Assembly: GCF_001907235.1 (NCBI RefSeq)
Contig: NZ_MQVS01000001.1
Location: 248,001 to 312,000 of the forward strand
DNA from: Buchananella hordeovulneris
GTDB lineage: Bacteria > Actinomycetota > Actinomycetes > Actinomycetales > Actinomycetaceae
Reading direction: 5' to 3'
Length of the DNA: 64,000 bases
Shown here piece by piece: positions 28,681 through 38,088 of this stretch. The notes beneath the pieces are model-generated. The model did no database searches and was not told the DNA's origin. It saw only the letters and a list, made by a program, of their open reading frames with translations. Each line of letters starts with the position of its first letter. Position 1 is the stretch's first letter. The position numbers were made by a program, and so were the translations under genes.

Positions 28681-28717
28681 ACATAAATTGACGTGATGCA
28701 AGCCACTCAACTTATGT
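28681..28717 (+). promoter_or_regulatory. Promoter overlapped by an inverted repeat, upstream of the proline-racemase gene
   Basis: A -35 box TTGACG (28688-28693) and a -10 box TTATGT (28712-28717) are 18 bp apart. The arms acataaattga (28681-28691) and tcaacttatgt (28707-28717) form an inverted repeat (10 of 11 pairs) covering both boxes, as expected for a repressor site. Confidence 0.5.
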
Positions 28718-28752
28718 GGGAATGCGGTACCGTGGAGGAGTCTTTCCGCCCA

Positions 28753-29793
28753 ATGACGCCGCTGGGAGGGGTTGCCTTGCACGCCGCCGAAAATACGCCA
28801 CGGGTCCTGCGGACCATCGATACGCACACCGCGGGTGGCCCGACGCGGGTGCTGGTGGGCGGCTTTCCGCCCGTGCGCGGGGAGACGATGGCGCTGCGGC
28901 GCGCCGATCTGTCCCGCCGCCTGGATCACCTACGTACTGCGGTGATGCTCGAACCGCGCGGACACCGGGACATGTTCGGGGCGCTCGTCATGGAGCCGAC
29001 CCTGCCGGAGGCCGATCTCGGCGTGATCTTCATGGACGGCGGTGGCTACCTCAACATGTGCGGGCACGGCACGATAGGCACCGTCACGGCTGCTCTCCAC
29101 TCAGGGCTGGTGCGCTCGCAGGGCAACCTTACCAAGGTGGTGCTGGACACCCCGGCGGGCTTGGTGCATACGGAGGCCCATGCTGTCGGCGGGGTGGTGC
29201 GCGAGGTCTCCTTCGTCAACGTACCGTCCTTCGTGTACGCCACTGCTGTGCACGTGGAGGTGGCCGGGAAAAAGGTGGAGGTGGATATCGCCTTTGGGGG
29301 CAGTTTCTTTGCTCTCGTGCGGGCCAGCGAATTGGGGGTGCAGGTGCAACCGTCGCAGCTGCCGCACATAACGGAGCTGGCCCTAGAACTACGGGATGTC
29401 ATTAATGCGGAGGTGACGGTGCGGCACCCGCAGCTGCCGCATATTAATCGCGTAGATTTGGTGGAGATTTACGAAGAACCGCATGCAATTGGGGCGGACT
29501 GTTGCAATGTGGTGGTCTTTGGGGCAGGGCAGGTGGACCGTTCCCCCTGCGGGACCGGTACCTGCGCCCGACTGGCGCTGCTGCACGTGCAGGGGCAGTT
29601 GCGGACGGGAGACAGCTTCGTGCATGAGAGTGTCATCGGGACCCGCTTGCGCGGTGAGATATTGGCAGAGACGGCCGTCGGGGAGCACGCTGCTATCGTG
29701 CCCCGCATCACAGGGGCAGCATACGTGACAGGTTTCGGGCGCTTGGTGCTCGACCCGCACGATCCGTTGCGCCACGGCTTTCAGCTCGCTTGA
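28753..29793 (+). CDS. Proline racemase / hydroxyproline epimerase family protein
   Basis: This 346-residue cofactor-independent racemase has IDTHTAGGPTRVLVGGFPP near the N-terminus. Both catalytic cysteines are present: the first in MCGHGT and the second in DRSPCGTGTCAR. Having both Cys residues points to racemase or epimerase activity rather than dehydratase activity. I chose ATG 28753, after GGAGG at 28734-28738 (long spacing), because the earlier in-frame starts from 28693 lie inside a promoter-like inverted repeat. There are no other proline-catabolism genes beside it, so proline, hydroxyproline or another substrate remains open. Confidence 0.85.
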   Translation: MTPLGGVALHAAENTPRVLRTIDTHTAGGPTRVLVGGFPPVRGETMALRRADLSRRLDHLRTAVMLEPRGHRDMFGALVMEPTLPEADLGVIFMDGGGYLNMCGHGTIGTVTAALHSGLVRSQGNLTKVVLDTPAGLVHTEAHAVGGVVREVSFVNVPSFVYATAVHVEVAGKKVEVDIAFGGSFFALVRASELGVQVQPSQLPHITELALELRDVINAEVTVRHPQLPHINRVDLVEIYEEPHAIGADCCNVVVFGAGQVDRSPCGTGTCARLALLHVQGQLRTGDSFVHESVIGTRLRGEILAETAVGEHAAIVPRITGAAYVTGFGRLVLDPHDPLRHGFQLA

Positions 29794-29976
29794 CCCCGGC
29801 AGTTGATTTAAATCGCAATAGTTGCGCGGTCGAAAATCCGGGACTCGGTTTTTGTTGCCTTAACAGGCTTCCTGGCGAATGTAGCGAAAATCATTAATGA
29901 CCCCGGGGAATTGCTGCGGTAGTCTGCCAAACGTTCGCGGTATTCCCGAACCTGGCATCGCTACACGGAGTAAATA

Positions 29977-30990
29977 GTGAAAACCTTTCAGGCATTTTGG
30001 GCAGTAGGCATTGGTGGTGCCCTCGCCCTGGCGGCCCTCGCGGGTGGGCCTGCTGCCGCCTTTGCTGTCCCCGCGGCAGTTGGGGACGAGATACCCCTCG
30101 GCCACACCCAGCCGGTGGACGCTCCCCGCGGCGCCCCGGTCTGCCGGGCCGACAGCATCTACACCCCGGTTGGCACTCCCGCTGAAAGCGAAGTAATCGC
30201 CATTGACGGAGCCGGGCAGCCAATGACTACCGGTATCACCATCACGTCGCAGCTGCCCGCTGGCGTGACCTGGGATCCCGCCACTCGCATAATCCGGGTG
30301 GACGGCACGGTTGATGTGCCGCTGACCGTCATTCGCATCATGGTCACTGACCAAGGCTTGGTGGATCTGTGTGAGATGACGGTCGCCACCTACCGGTTGC
30401 CCGCCCCCACCATCACTTTGACCGACGCCCGCGTCGAAGTTTTCGTCGGGGAGCAGGTCGCTATGCAACTGCTGGTCGACGCAAAAGGCCGCGATCCTTT
30501 CCCCGTCACCATCCCCGCCTTGCCGGACTGGTTGACCTGGGACAAGCAGACCAACCTGATTTCCGGTCAAGCCCCGCGGGTAGGGGAGTTCCAGTTCGAC
30601 GTGTTCGGTGACGGCGTCAAATATGCCTCCGGCACTGTCATCGTCAAAGCGAAGCCCGGGGCCGCCCCCAGCCCGGGGCCGAGCGGCGGTGCCACTGCCC
30701 CTCCGACACCCGCACCGCAGCCCAGTGTGACGGCTATCCCGACGTCGGCACCGCAGCCCAGTCCGACGACTATCCCCACCTCAACGCCACAGCCCTCCGC
30801 CAGTGCCACCGCGCCGCAGCCCGCCACGCCCGGACCAACATCCGCCCCGCCGCCCCGTGCGACTCCCGCCGCCCCTGGCGGTCAGCTGGCCCGCACTGGT
30901 GCCAACGCGCCATTGCTGGCGGGCGGTGCCCTGGCGGCGAGTCTGCTCGGCGCAGGCCTGCTCCAGCTGCGACGACGCCAGGGGCACTAG
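29977..30990 (+). CDS. Cell-wall-anchored surface protein with LARTG sortase signal
   Basis: This 337-residue secreted protein has a signal peptide (MKTFQAFWAVGIGGALALAA, cleavage probably after AAAFA). Two Ig-like beta-sandwich or putative-Ig segments follow (about residues 65-130 and 135-225; the second includes LPDWLTWDKQTNLISGQAP). Next comes a Pro/Thr/Ser-rich stalk with a 12-residue repeat (APQPSVTAIPTS and APQPSPTTIPTS). The C-terminus has LARTG, a hydrophobic helix and LRRRQGH, which is a sortase signal that differs from LPXTG by Ala at the proline position. Translation starts at GTG 29977. No sortase gene is in the window. Confidence 0.85.
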   Translation: MKTFQAFWAVGIGGALALAALAGGPAAAFAVPAAVGDEIPLGHTQPVDAPRGAPVCRADSIYTPVGTPAESEVIAIDGAGQPMTTGITITSQLPAGVTWDPATRIIRVDGTVDVPLTVIRIMVTDQGLVDLCEMTVATYRLPAPTITLTDARVEVFVGEQVAMQLLVDAKGRDPFPVTIPALPDWLTWDKQTNLISGQAPRVGEFQFDVFGDGVKYASGTVIVKAKPGAAPSPGPSGGATAPPTPAPQPSVTAIPTSAPQPSPTTIPTSTPQPSASATAPQPATPGPTSAPPPRATPAAPGGQLARTGANAPLLAGGALAASLLGAGLLQLRRRQGH

Positions 30991-31108
30991 CGAAGACCAA
31001 GCGGCGAGCGTGACGCTGGCCGCCGCCAGGTAGGTCGGGTGGGATCTGGGGCCCGCCCGGCCTACCGCCCTGACAAGGAGCCGGTCGCGGGGAAGAGAGT
31101 TGGCGCTA

Positions 31109-31121
31109 TAGGCTGGGGGGC
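31109..31121 (+). promoter_or_regulatory. -10 box for leaderless tsaD
   Basis: TAGGCT at 31109-31114 (within TATAGGCT) is seven bases before the tsaD GTG, with no usual ribosome-binding site. The same TAGGCT hexamer serves groES and guaB3. Confidence 0.45.
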
Positions 31122-32162
31122 GTGGAACCCCTCATCCTTGGTATCGAATCAACCTGTGACGAAACAGGTGTGGCCCTGGTGCGGGGGCGGACCCTGTTAG
31201 CTGACGTGACTGCCTCCTCCATGGACGAGCACGCCCGCTACGGCGGCATCATTCCGGAGATTGCCTCGCGCGCCCACCTGGAGGCCATGCAGCCGACGCT
31301 GCAAGCGGCCCTGGCACAGGCGGGGGTGAGCCTGGCGGAGGTTGACGCGATCGCGGTGGCCGCCGGGCCGGGCCTGGTTGGTTCGCTGACCGTTGGGGTG
31401 TGCGCGGCCAAGGCCCTGGCGCTGGCGCTCGACAAGCCGCTGTACGGGGTCAACCACGTTATCGGGCACCTAGCGGTGGACGAACTGGTCGACGGCCCGC
31501 TCCCGGCGGGTGCCGTGGGCCTTATCGTCTCCGGCGGGCACACGAACCTGCTGCACTTGCGTGACCTGGCCACCGACGTCGTCGAACTGGGCGGCACCTT
31601 GGACGACGCCGCCGGGGAGGCCTTCGACAAGGTGGGGCGGCTGCTGGGCCTGCCCTACCCGGGCGGCCCGCACGTCGACCGCCACGCCCAGGCCGGTGAT
31701 AAGGACGCCATCCATTTCCCGCGCGGCCTGACCACCGGTAAGCACGTGGCCGCCCACCCCTACGACTTCTCCTTCTCCGGCCTAAAGACGGCCGTCGCCC
31801 GCCATTTGGAGGCCTTGACGGCGACGGGGGACCAGGTGCCGGTGGACGACATCTGCGCCGGTTTTTCCGAGGCGATCAACGACGTCCTGACAGCGAAAGC
31901 CTTCGCGGCCTGCCGACGGCTGGGGGCAGACACCCTCGTCATTGGCGGGGGCTTTTCGGCGAACTCGCGGCTGCGCCAGCTGGCCGCCGAACGTGGCGCG
32001 GCCGCCGGGGTGGAGGTGCGCCTGCCGCCCTTGCGTTACTGCACCGACAACGGGGCCCAGATTGCCGCGCTCGGCGCCGCCCTAGTGCGGGCCGGAGTGG
32101 CGCCCTCCGCCCCCGACTTCGGGCCGGACTCGTCGCTGCCGCTGGAGGTGCTCAGCGTCTAG
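31122..32162 (+). CDS. tsaD: tRNA N6-adenosine threonylcarbamoyltransferase TsaD
   Basis: This 346-residue ASKHA protein transfers threonylcarbamoyl to A37 of tRNA with TsaB and TsaE. It has [14 protein letters not shown] at the N-terminus, the metal-binding histidines in GVNHVIGHL near residue 110, [10 protein letters not shown] and [11 protein letters not shown] near the C-terminus. The usual neighbour is rimI, but about 13 kb of unrelated genes lie between them here. The last codons and stop are part of a 22-bp sequence repeated 51 bp further on (32195-32216). Confidence 0.95.
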   Translation: MEPLILGIESTCDETGVALVRGRTLLADVTASSMDEHARYGGIIPEIASRAHLEAMQPTLQAALAQAGVSLAEVDAIAVAAGPGLVGSLTVGVCAAKALALALDKPLYGVNHVIGHLAVDELVDGPLPAGAVGLIVSGGHTNLLHLRDLATDVVELGGTLDDAAGEAFDKVGRLLGLPYPGGPHVDRHAQAGDKDAIHFPRGLTTGKHVAAHPYDFSFSGLKTAVARHLEALTATGDQVPVDDICAGFSEAINDVLTAKAFAACRRLGADTLVIGGGFSANSRLRQLAAERGAAAGVEVRLPPLRYCTDNGAQIAALGAALVRAGVAPSAPDFGPDSSLPLEVLSV

Positions 32163-32216
32163 GCAGACGAGACCTCCTGCGCGCTGCAACACGCGGAGGT
32201 GCTCAGCGTCTAGGCA
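32144..32216. repeat. Duplicated 3' end of tsaD (22-bp direct repeat)
   Basis: The 22 bases at 32144-32165, covering the last tsaD codons and stop, recur identically at 32195-32216. The second copy is non-coding and ends just before the convergent ligase gene. Confidence 0.8.
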
Positions 32217-32228
32217 AGCGGTGCAGGC

Positions 32229-33428
32229 TTACCGGACCTTGCCGGTGCCCTCGAAACGGGTGGCGTCGGCGGCGGAGGCGAACTGCCGCGGATCGAGGGG
32301 GCGGTCGGCTTTCATTTCGGCCACCAGGGAATCCACGACGCGCTCCAGGTTTCCGCCGTTGGCTTCCATGACGGCCAACTGCCGCTCGTAGGACGCCCCG
32401 AAAGTGAAGATGTCCCGCATCCAGGCCAGCTCCTGGCTGCATCCCAGCCGCTCGGCCACTGGCGCGAGGTCCAGCAGCATCTGCGCCAGGGTGTCGCTGA
32501 CCAGCTCTTCGTTGCCCTCCTCGTCGAGAATGAGGATGGCTTCCATGCCGTAGCGGGCCGAGCGCCACTTGTTTTCGGCCACAAACCAAGGCGGCAGCAC
32601 CGGCAGGGTTTGGCCAGCATCCAGGCGGGAGGAGAAATCTTCGACCAGGCAGTGGGTGAGGGCCGAAATGGCGAGGACCTCCTGAATGTTGGTGGCCGCG
32701 TCGCACACCCGCACCTCAATGGTGCCCAGACGGGGGGAGGGGCGGATATCCCAGCGGATCTCGTCGAAGCCCTCGATGACACCGGTGTGCAGCATGTCCC
32801 GTTCGTAGCGCTCTAGCTGCTCCCAGGTGTCGAACTGTTCGGGGGTGCCGGCAGTGGGCAGTTGCTGAAAGACCATCGCCCGGTTGGAGGCGTACCCGGT
32901 GGCCTTGCCCGCCCAGAACGGCGAGGAGGCCGCCACCGACTGCAGCTGCGCGAACCGGGTCAGCAGCGCTCGCATGAGGGGCAGCACCTTGCGGCGGTCT
33001 TCCACCCCCACGTGCACGTGCACCCCGTACAGCAGCATCTGTCGTCCCCAGTATTGGGTCCGCTTGACCAGTTCGGCGTAGCGTTCCTTGTTGGTCACCA
33101 GCTGGTAGGCGGGTTGGGCGAACGGGTGGGAGCCCGCCGACGCCAGCTCCACCCGCAGCGGATCGGTCACCCGCCGTACCTCGGCCACGGCGGCCCGAAT
33201 GTCTTCCCCGCACTGCCCGACGGTGCGCCGCGCCCCGGAGACGACCTCGACGGTGTTTTGCAACATCTCGGGGTGGATGAAGGGGTGCTTGGCGGCCCCG
33301 GGCGGGCAGACCGCCTCCGTGACGGCTTGCGCGCATTGGCGGAGATCGCCGGAGTCCTGGTCGATGAGCTGCAGTTCCCACTCGATGCCGATGGTGGAGC
33401 GTTGCGAACTGGCGAAGTTCATGGCCAT
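32229..33428 (-). CDS. GCS2-type glutamate-cysteine ligase-like carboxylate-amine ligase
   Basis: This 399-residue protein belongs to the YbdK/GCS2 family, related to glutamate-cysteine ligase and glutamine synthetase. Visible are TIGIEWELQLID near the N-terminus, HPEMLQNTVEVVSGA, LLYGVHVHVGVEDRRKVLP and GTIEVRVCDAATNIQEV. Actinobacteria usually lack glutathione, so the in vivo amide product is uncertain. The ATG at 33428 follows AAGGAG; a second ATG two codons later is possible. It lies 9 bp after the methyltransferase gene and forms an operon with it. Confidence 0.87.
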   Translation of the reverse strand: MAMNFASSQRSTIGIEWELQLIDQDSGDLRQCAQAVTEAVCPPGAAKHPFIHPEMLQNTVEVVSGARRTVGQCGEDIRAAVAEVRRVTDPLRVELASAGSHPFAQPAYQLVTNKERYAELVKRTQYWGRQMLLYGVHVHVGVEDRRKVLPLMRALLTRFAQLQSVAASSPFWAGKATGYASNRAMVFQQLPTAGTPEQFDTWEQLERYERDMLHTGVIEGFDEIRWDIRPSPRLGTIEVRVCDAATNIQEVLAISALTHCLVEDFSSRLDAGQTLPVLPPWFVAENKWRSARYGMEAILILDEEGNEELVSDTLAQMLLDLAPVAERLGCSQELAWMRDIFTFGASYERQLAVMEANGGNLERVVDSLVAEMKADRPLDPRQFASAADATRFEGTGKVR

Positions 33429-33437
33429 GAGGTCTCC

Positions 33438-34658
33438 TTACGCCGGGTCTGTTTCCGGTTGAACGATAACGGCGCGGTGGCGTCCTTGGAGGCGAGTGGC
33501 GATTAACGTTACCCGATTTTGGCCGCGGGGTCGCAGAGCCTCCCGTAGGGAGGAGGGGTCAATGTCTGCCCCGCGTTTTTTGATCTCGAGCTCGCCGATC
33601 GCGTTGTCGCGCACCCATTTCTTAAGGGTCGCGTTTTGCAGCGGCAGCACTTCCTGCACCCGGTAGGTGTGCAGGAAGGGACGCAGGTGGGAGGGGGGCA
33701 GCGTGTCGCCGGTGAGGTAGGCGATTTTGTCCGAGACCGGATGGGCGGTGAGCTGCTCGGCGAGGTACGCCACCATCCCGGCGCGTATGACCGCCCCGTC
33801 TGGTTCGAAAATGTAGCGGCCGAGTGGACCGGCCTCGACCTGGGTGTGTTCCAAACTGGGATCGCGGTTTGTGGGGTCGGTCAGCACCCGTGCGGTGGAC
33901 TGGTTGTCGATGACGAGGGCGGAGCGGCCCGGGTGGGGGGCCAGCGGTCCACACCAGATCATCGCCTCCACCACCTCGCCGCCCACTGACGCCCACTGCA
34001 CCAGCGAGTCGGGGGGCAGCAGATTGAGGTCGATACCGGGAGCCACTTTTACCCCGAGGGCGGGTACCGTGCGCCGCCAGCCCAACACCGTGTCCAGGGA
34101 GGGGGCCCAGTCCTCGGGACGGGACAGGCGCGAGGAGCCGGAGCGGCGCGCCGGGTCAGCGAAGATGCCGTCGACGCCGAGGGAGGCTAGGTCGAGGGTG
34201 GTGGCGTCGGCATGCAGCACCCGCACGCGCGGGAGGGGAGTGAGGTTAACGGTGGCGCAGGCGGCGGTAGCGGTGTCCTGCTCGACGGCCGTGACCTGCA
34301 GATCAAGGGAGGCTAGTGCTAGCGAGTCCCCGCCGAGCCCGCAGCCGAGGTCGGCGATGTGTGTGCAGCCCGCCTCGCGAAACCGTTTGGCGTGATGGGC
34401 GGCCACCTCTAGCCGTGTGGCTTGTTGTAGACCCGCCTCAGTGAACAGCATGCGGGCAGCGAAGGAACCAAATTTGGGCACCGCGGCGGCCCGCAGGCGG
34501 GATTGGGTGAGCGCACTGGCCACCAGGGGCGCGGGCAGGCCGTGTGCGCGCAGTTTCCGGCTCAGGACGTCGGCATCCAGGGCGGAATAAGGGGGGAGTG
34601 AGGCCAGCAGAGCCTGGCCGGCGGCGGTGAACAGGCCGGGGTTGAGTTCGGAGCACAT
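33438..34658 (-). CDS. Class I SAM-dependent methyltransferase with THUMP-like C-terminus
   Basis: This 406-residue protein has the SAM-binding motif HIADLGCGLGGDSLALA near residue 117, HADATTLDLASLGVDGIFAD as motifs II-IV, and a C-terminal domain of about 100 residues of the THUMP-like type (LKKWVRDNAIGELEIKKRG). This arrangement occurs in actinobacterial proteins of unassigned substrate, probably RNA. I used ATG 34658, which follows AGGA, not the in-frame ATG at 34712, which lies in the groES control region. It is divergent from groES and co-transcribed with the ligase gene. Confidence 0.85.
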   Translation of the reverse strand: MCSELNPGLFTAAGQALLASLPPYSALDADVLSRKLRAHGLPAPLVASALTQSRLRAAAVPKFGSFAARMLFTEAGLQQATRLEVAAHHAKRFREAGCTHIADLGCGLGGDSLALASLDLQVTAVEQDTATAACATVNLTPLPRVRVLHADATTLDLASLGVDGIFADPARRSGSSRLSRPEDWAPSLDTVLGWRRTVPALGVKVAPGIDLNLLPPDSLVQWASVGGEVVEAMIWCGPLAPHPGRSALVIDNQSTARVLTDPTNRDPSLEHTQVEAGPLGRYIFEPDGAVIRAGMVAYLAEQLTAHPVSDKIAYLTGDTLPPSHLRPFLHTYRVQEVLPLQNATLKKWVRDNAIGELEIKKRGADIDPSSLREALRPRGQNRVTLIATRLQGRHRAVIVQPETDPA

Positions 34659-34705
34659 AAATAAATCCTGGCATGAACTGGCGGCGTGCGCTGAGAGCGC
34701 AGCAC

Positions 34706-34746
34706 TTGGCACTCGCCTTGACCGAGTGCCAAGTGCGCCATAGGCT
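34706..34746 (+). promoter_or_regulatory. groES promoter with overlapping CIRCE operator
   Basis: TTGGCACTC-N9-GAGTGCCAA at 34706-34732 is a perfect CIRCE inverted repeat, the HrcA operator of heat-shock genes; the arms extend to CAC...GTG. The -35 box TTGACC (34718-34723) lies inside the CIRCE loop, and the -10 box TAGGCT (34741-34746) follows after 17 bp, so HrcA binding would block polymerase directly. Confidence 0.92.
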
Positions 34747-34856
34747 TCAGCACAGTGGTGCGAGTACGTCTCGCCCCAGATCCTCTGGTCGACCCCCGCG
34801 ACGGCGGCTAGAAGATCGAGCTAGCACTTCCGTCTGCACGAAAAGGAGGGGTCCGC

Positions 34857-35153
34857 ATGTCGGTCTCCATCAAGCCGCTAGAAGACCGCGTGGTCGTCAA
34901 GGCGCTCACCGCTGAGGTCACCACCGCGTCGGGTCTGTACATCCCCGACACCGCCAAGGAGAAGCCGCAGGAGGGCACCGTCATCGCTGTCGGCCCCGGC
35001 CGCATCGACGACAAGGGCAACCGGGTCCCGGTTGACGTCAACGTCGGCGATGTCGTGATCTACTCCAAGTACGGGGGCACCGAGGTCAAGTTCGCGGGGG
35101 AGGAATATCTCATCCTGTCGGTGCGGGACCTGCTCGCGGTCGTCGAGCGCTGA
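34857..35153 (+). CDS. groES: Co-chaperonin GroES
   Basis: This 98-residue co-chaperonin caps GroEL. It has the full family pattern: [17 protein letters not shown], the mobile-loop region [19 protein letters not shown] and [21 protein letters not shown]. The ATG at 34857 follows AAAAGGAGGG. It is expressed from a CIRCE-controlled promoter and ends at a strong terminator (35163-35199), so it is monocistronic; groEL is not adjacent. Confidence 0.97.
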   Translation: MSVSIKPLEDRVVVKALTAEVTTASGLYIPDTAKEKPQEGTVIAVGPGRIDDKGNRVPVDVNVGDVVIYSKYGGTEVKFAGEEYLILSVRDLLAVVER

Positions 35154-35162
35154 ATCCGTCTG

Positions 35163-35199
35163 GGTGAGGCTGGCCTCCGCGGCCAGCCTCACCTTTTTT
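35163..35199 (+). terminator. Rho-independent terminator after groES
   Basis: A perfect 13-bp stem (35163-35175 with 35181-35193) with loop TCCGC is followed by six T residues. Confidence 0.92.
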
Positions 35200-35217
35200 G
35201 TGGGCCAATGCAGGCCG

Positions 35218-36744
<1,527 letters not shown>

Positions 36745-36751
36745 CGGGGGA

Positions 36752-36785
36752 GGCTGGCGCCGCGCCTAGTCGCGTGGCGCCAGCC
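36752..36785. terminator. Hairpin terminator between guaB and convergent small membrane genes
   Basis: A stem of about 13-14 bp with one G-T pair (36752-36765 with about 36772-36785) follows guaB. Its right arm contains the last codons of the convergent gene at 36766-36951. Confidence 0.6.
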
Positions 36786-36951
36786 CCAACGCGGTCAACG
36801 CGGTGAGAGCAGCAAAGCCCCCCGCAAAGAGCGCGCGCGGGGTGTGGCCCGCCAGCAGTTGCCACAGGGCCAGCGCACACCACAGCAGCACCGCGCCGGC
36901 GAGCAGTAGCCAGGTGCGGCGGAGCCGGGCGGCAGGATCGGGCCCGCTCAT
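36766..36951 (-). CDS. Small two-helix membrane protein
   Basis: This 61-residue protein has a short basic N-terminus (MSGPDPAARLRRTW) and two hydrophobic segments (LLLAGAVLLWCALALWQLLA and ALFAGGFAALTALTALGLA). I do not recognise a family. It is supported by an ATGA overlap with the upstream gene (36948-36951) and by the terminator at its end. It is the last of three minus-strand genes beginning with the exonuclease. Confidence 0.55.
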   Translation of the reverse strand: MSGPDPAARLRRTWLLLAGAVLLWCALALWQLLAGHTPRALFAGGFAALTALTALGLAPRD

Positions 36952-37286
36952 CGGCGGCCTCCTTTACGCTTCCCGGTGCGGCGCGTTCTTTTCGCTGCCG
37001 CGGGGCGCGGACGGGGAGCGGCTGGGGTGCTGCCACCCGGTCGCGGCGGGCGGGGGGTGCTTGCGCGCGCCGCGCCCCCCGCCCCTAGTTGGGCGCGGCG
37101 GCGCAGCGGGCCGCGCAGGTCCCGGTAAGCCCGCCAGTAGGCAAACAGGGCCGCGATGGCCCAACCAAAGGTCAAGCCGGGGGTGGGTGAGCCGATCTGC
37201 CAGAGGCCTGCCAGCCCGCAGATGTTGCCCATTGCAAAGCTCAATAACGGGGAGGACGCGGGGGCGGGAGCGGGCAGCCGCAGCAT
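36948..37286 (-). CDS. Small membrane protein with basic C-terminal tail
   Basis: This 112-residue protein has one or two hydrophobic segments (LLSFAMGNICGLAGLW and PGLTFGWAIAALFAYWRAY) and a long Arg/Pro/Ala-rich tail ending KRTRRTGKRKGGRR. I do not recognise a family. The ATG at 37286 has only a weak ribosome-binding site; an internal ATG at residue 19 is an alternative. It lies 49 bp downstream of the exonuclease gene and overlaps the next gene by 4 bp. Confidence 0.5.
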   Translation of the reverse strand: MLRLPAPAPASSPLLSFAMGNICGLAGLWQIGSPTPGLTFGWAIAALFAYWRAYRDLRGPLRRRAQLGAGGAARASTPRPPRPGGSTPAAPRPRPAAAKRTRRTGKRKGGRR

Positions 37287-37335
37287 GGCATCGTCTTTCG
37301 CAGGGGGACTGATCGGCTCATCTTACGGCCTGACC

Positions 37336-38028
37336 CTACGGCCACTGCGGGTCGGCGCCCGGGCCGGGCAGCTGGCGCCGGGCGCGCCAGGCGTTGAAGC
37401 TCTCGGCCCATTGGCGGTGGGCGGCGGCCTGCCAGGCGAAGAGCTCGTCGTCGGAGAGCTCGGACACCTGCGGGTGGGCGTGCACCAAAGCTGCCAGGAC
37501 ATCGAGGGTGGCTCGCACGTCGACGTCGGCGGAATGCAGATTTTCGTCCACCGGCACCTGGTAATGCTGCGTCAAGACTCCCAGGGTGCGCTTGCCTTTG
37601 CGCCAGCGGTCCACCGCCCGGTCGAGGACGAGCGGATCGAGCACCCGCCGCAGCGGACCGCCGAGACGTTCCTCTAGCGGGGCCAGGCCATGGCGCGTCA
37701 ACTCGTGTCGCAGGATCCGCAGGTCGAAGGCGGCGTTGAACGCCACTAGCCAAGCGCCGTTTGCCAGTGCCGCGGTCAGTGCTTGCGCGATCTCCTCCAG
37801 CGCGGCGGCGGGCGCGACCCCGTGCACGCGAGCATGTTCGGTAGTGATGCCGTGCACCGCAGCTGCGGCTGGCGGGATCTCCACCCCGGGATCAATGAGC
37901 CAGGTAGCGGTGGTCTCGGCGACGCCCGGCGCGCGCTGCACGAGCGCTGCCGTGACGATGCGGTCTGCCGCCACGTCCACCCCCGTGGTTTCCGTATCGA
38001 AGCCCACCCAAAGGCCAGTAGTCCACAT
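37336..38028 (-). CDS. DnaQ-like 3'-5' exonuclease
   Basis: This 230-residue protein has the DEDDh exonuclease pattern: motif I GFDTETTG near residue 9, the HGITTEHARVHG region, motif II VAFNAAFDLRILRHEL and motif III LHSADVDVRATLDVL with the catalytic His and Asp. It is a stand-alone proofreading-like exonuclease, not a polymerase fusion. I chose ATG 38028, which follows AAAGGA, over the more upstream frame start at 38067. It is divergent from guaB3, whose GTG lies 60 bp away. Confidence 0.85.
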   Translation of the reverse strand: MWTTGLWVGFDTETTGVDVAADRIVTAALVQRAPGVAETTATWLIDPGVEIPPAAAAVHGITTEHARVHGVAPAAALEEIAQALTAALANGAWLVAFNAAFDLRILRHELTRHGLAPLEERLGGPLRRVLDPLVLDRAVDRWRKGKRTLGVLTQHYQVPVDENLHSADVDVRATLDVLAALVHAHPQVSELSDDELFAWQAAAHRQWAESFNAWRARRQLPGPGADPQWP

Positions 38029-38076
38029 ACGTTCGTCCTTTCCGAGCTCTATCGTGCCACCCGCCACCTACATCGG

Positions 38077-38088
38077 TAGGCTGGGCGC
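38077..38088 (+). promoter_or_regulatory. -10 box for leaderless guaB3
   Basis: TAGGCT at 38077-38082 is six bases before the GTG start at 38089; no ribosome-binding site is seen. Confidence 0.5.

Noticed and set aside
28693-28752. 20-residue N-terminal extension of the proline-racemase-family protein
   Set aside because: It would start inside a promoter-like inverted repeat and has no ribosome-binding site.
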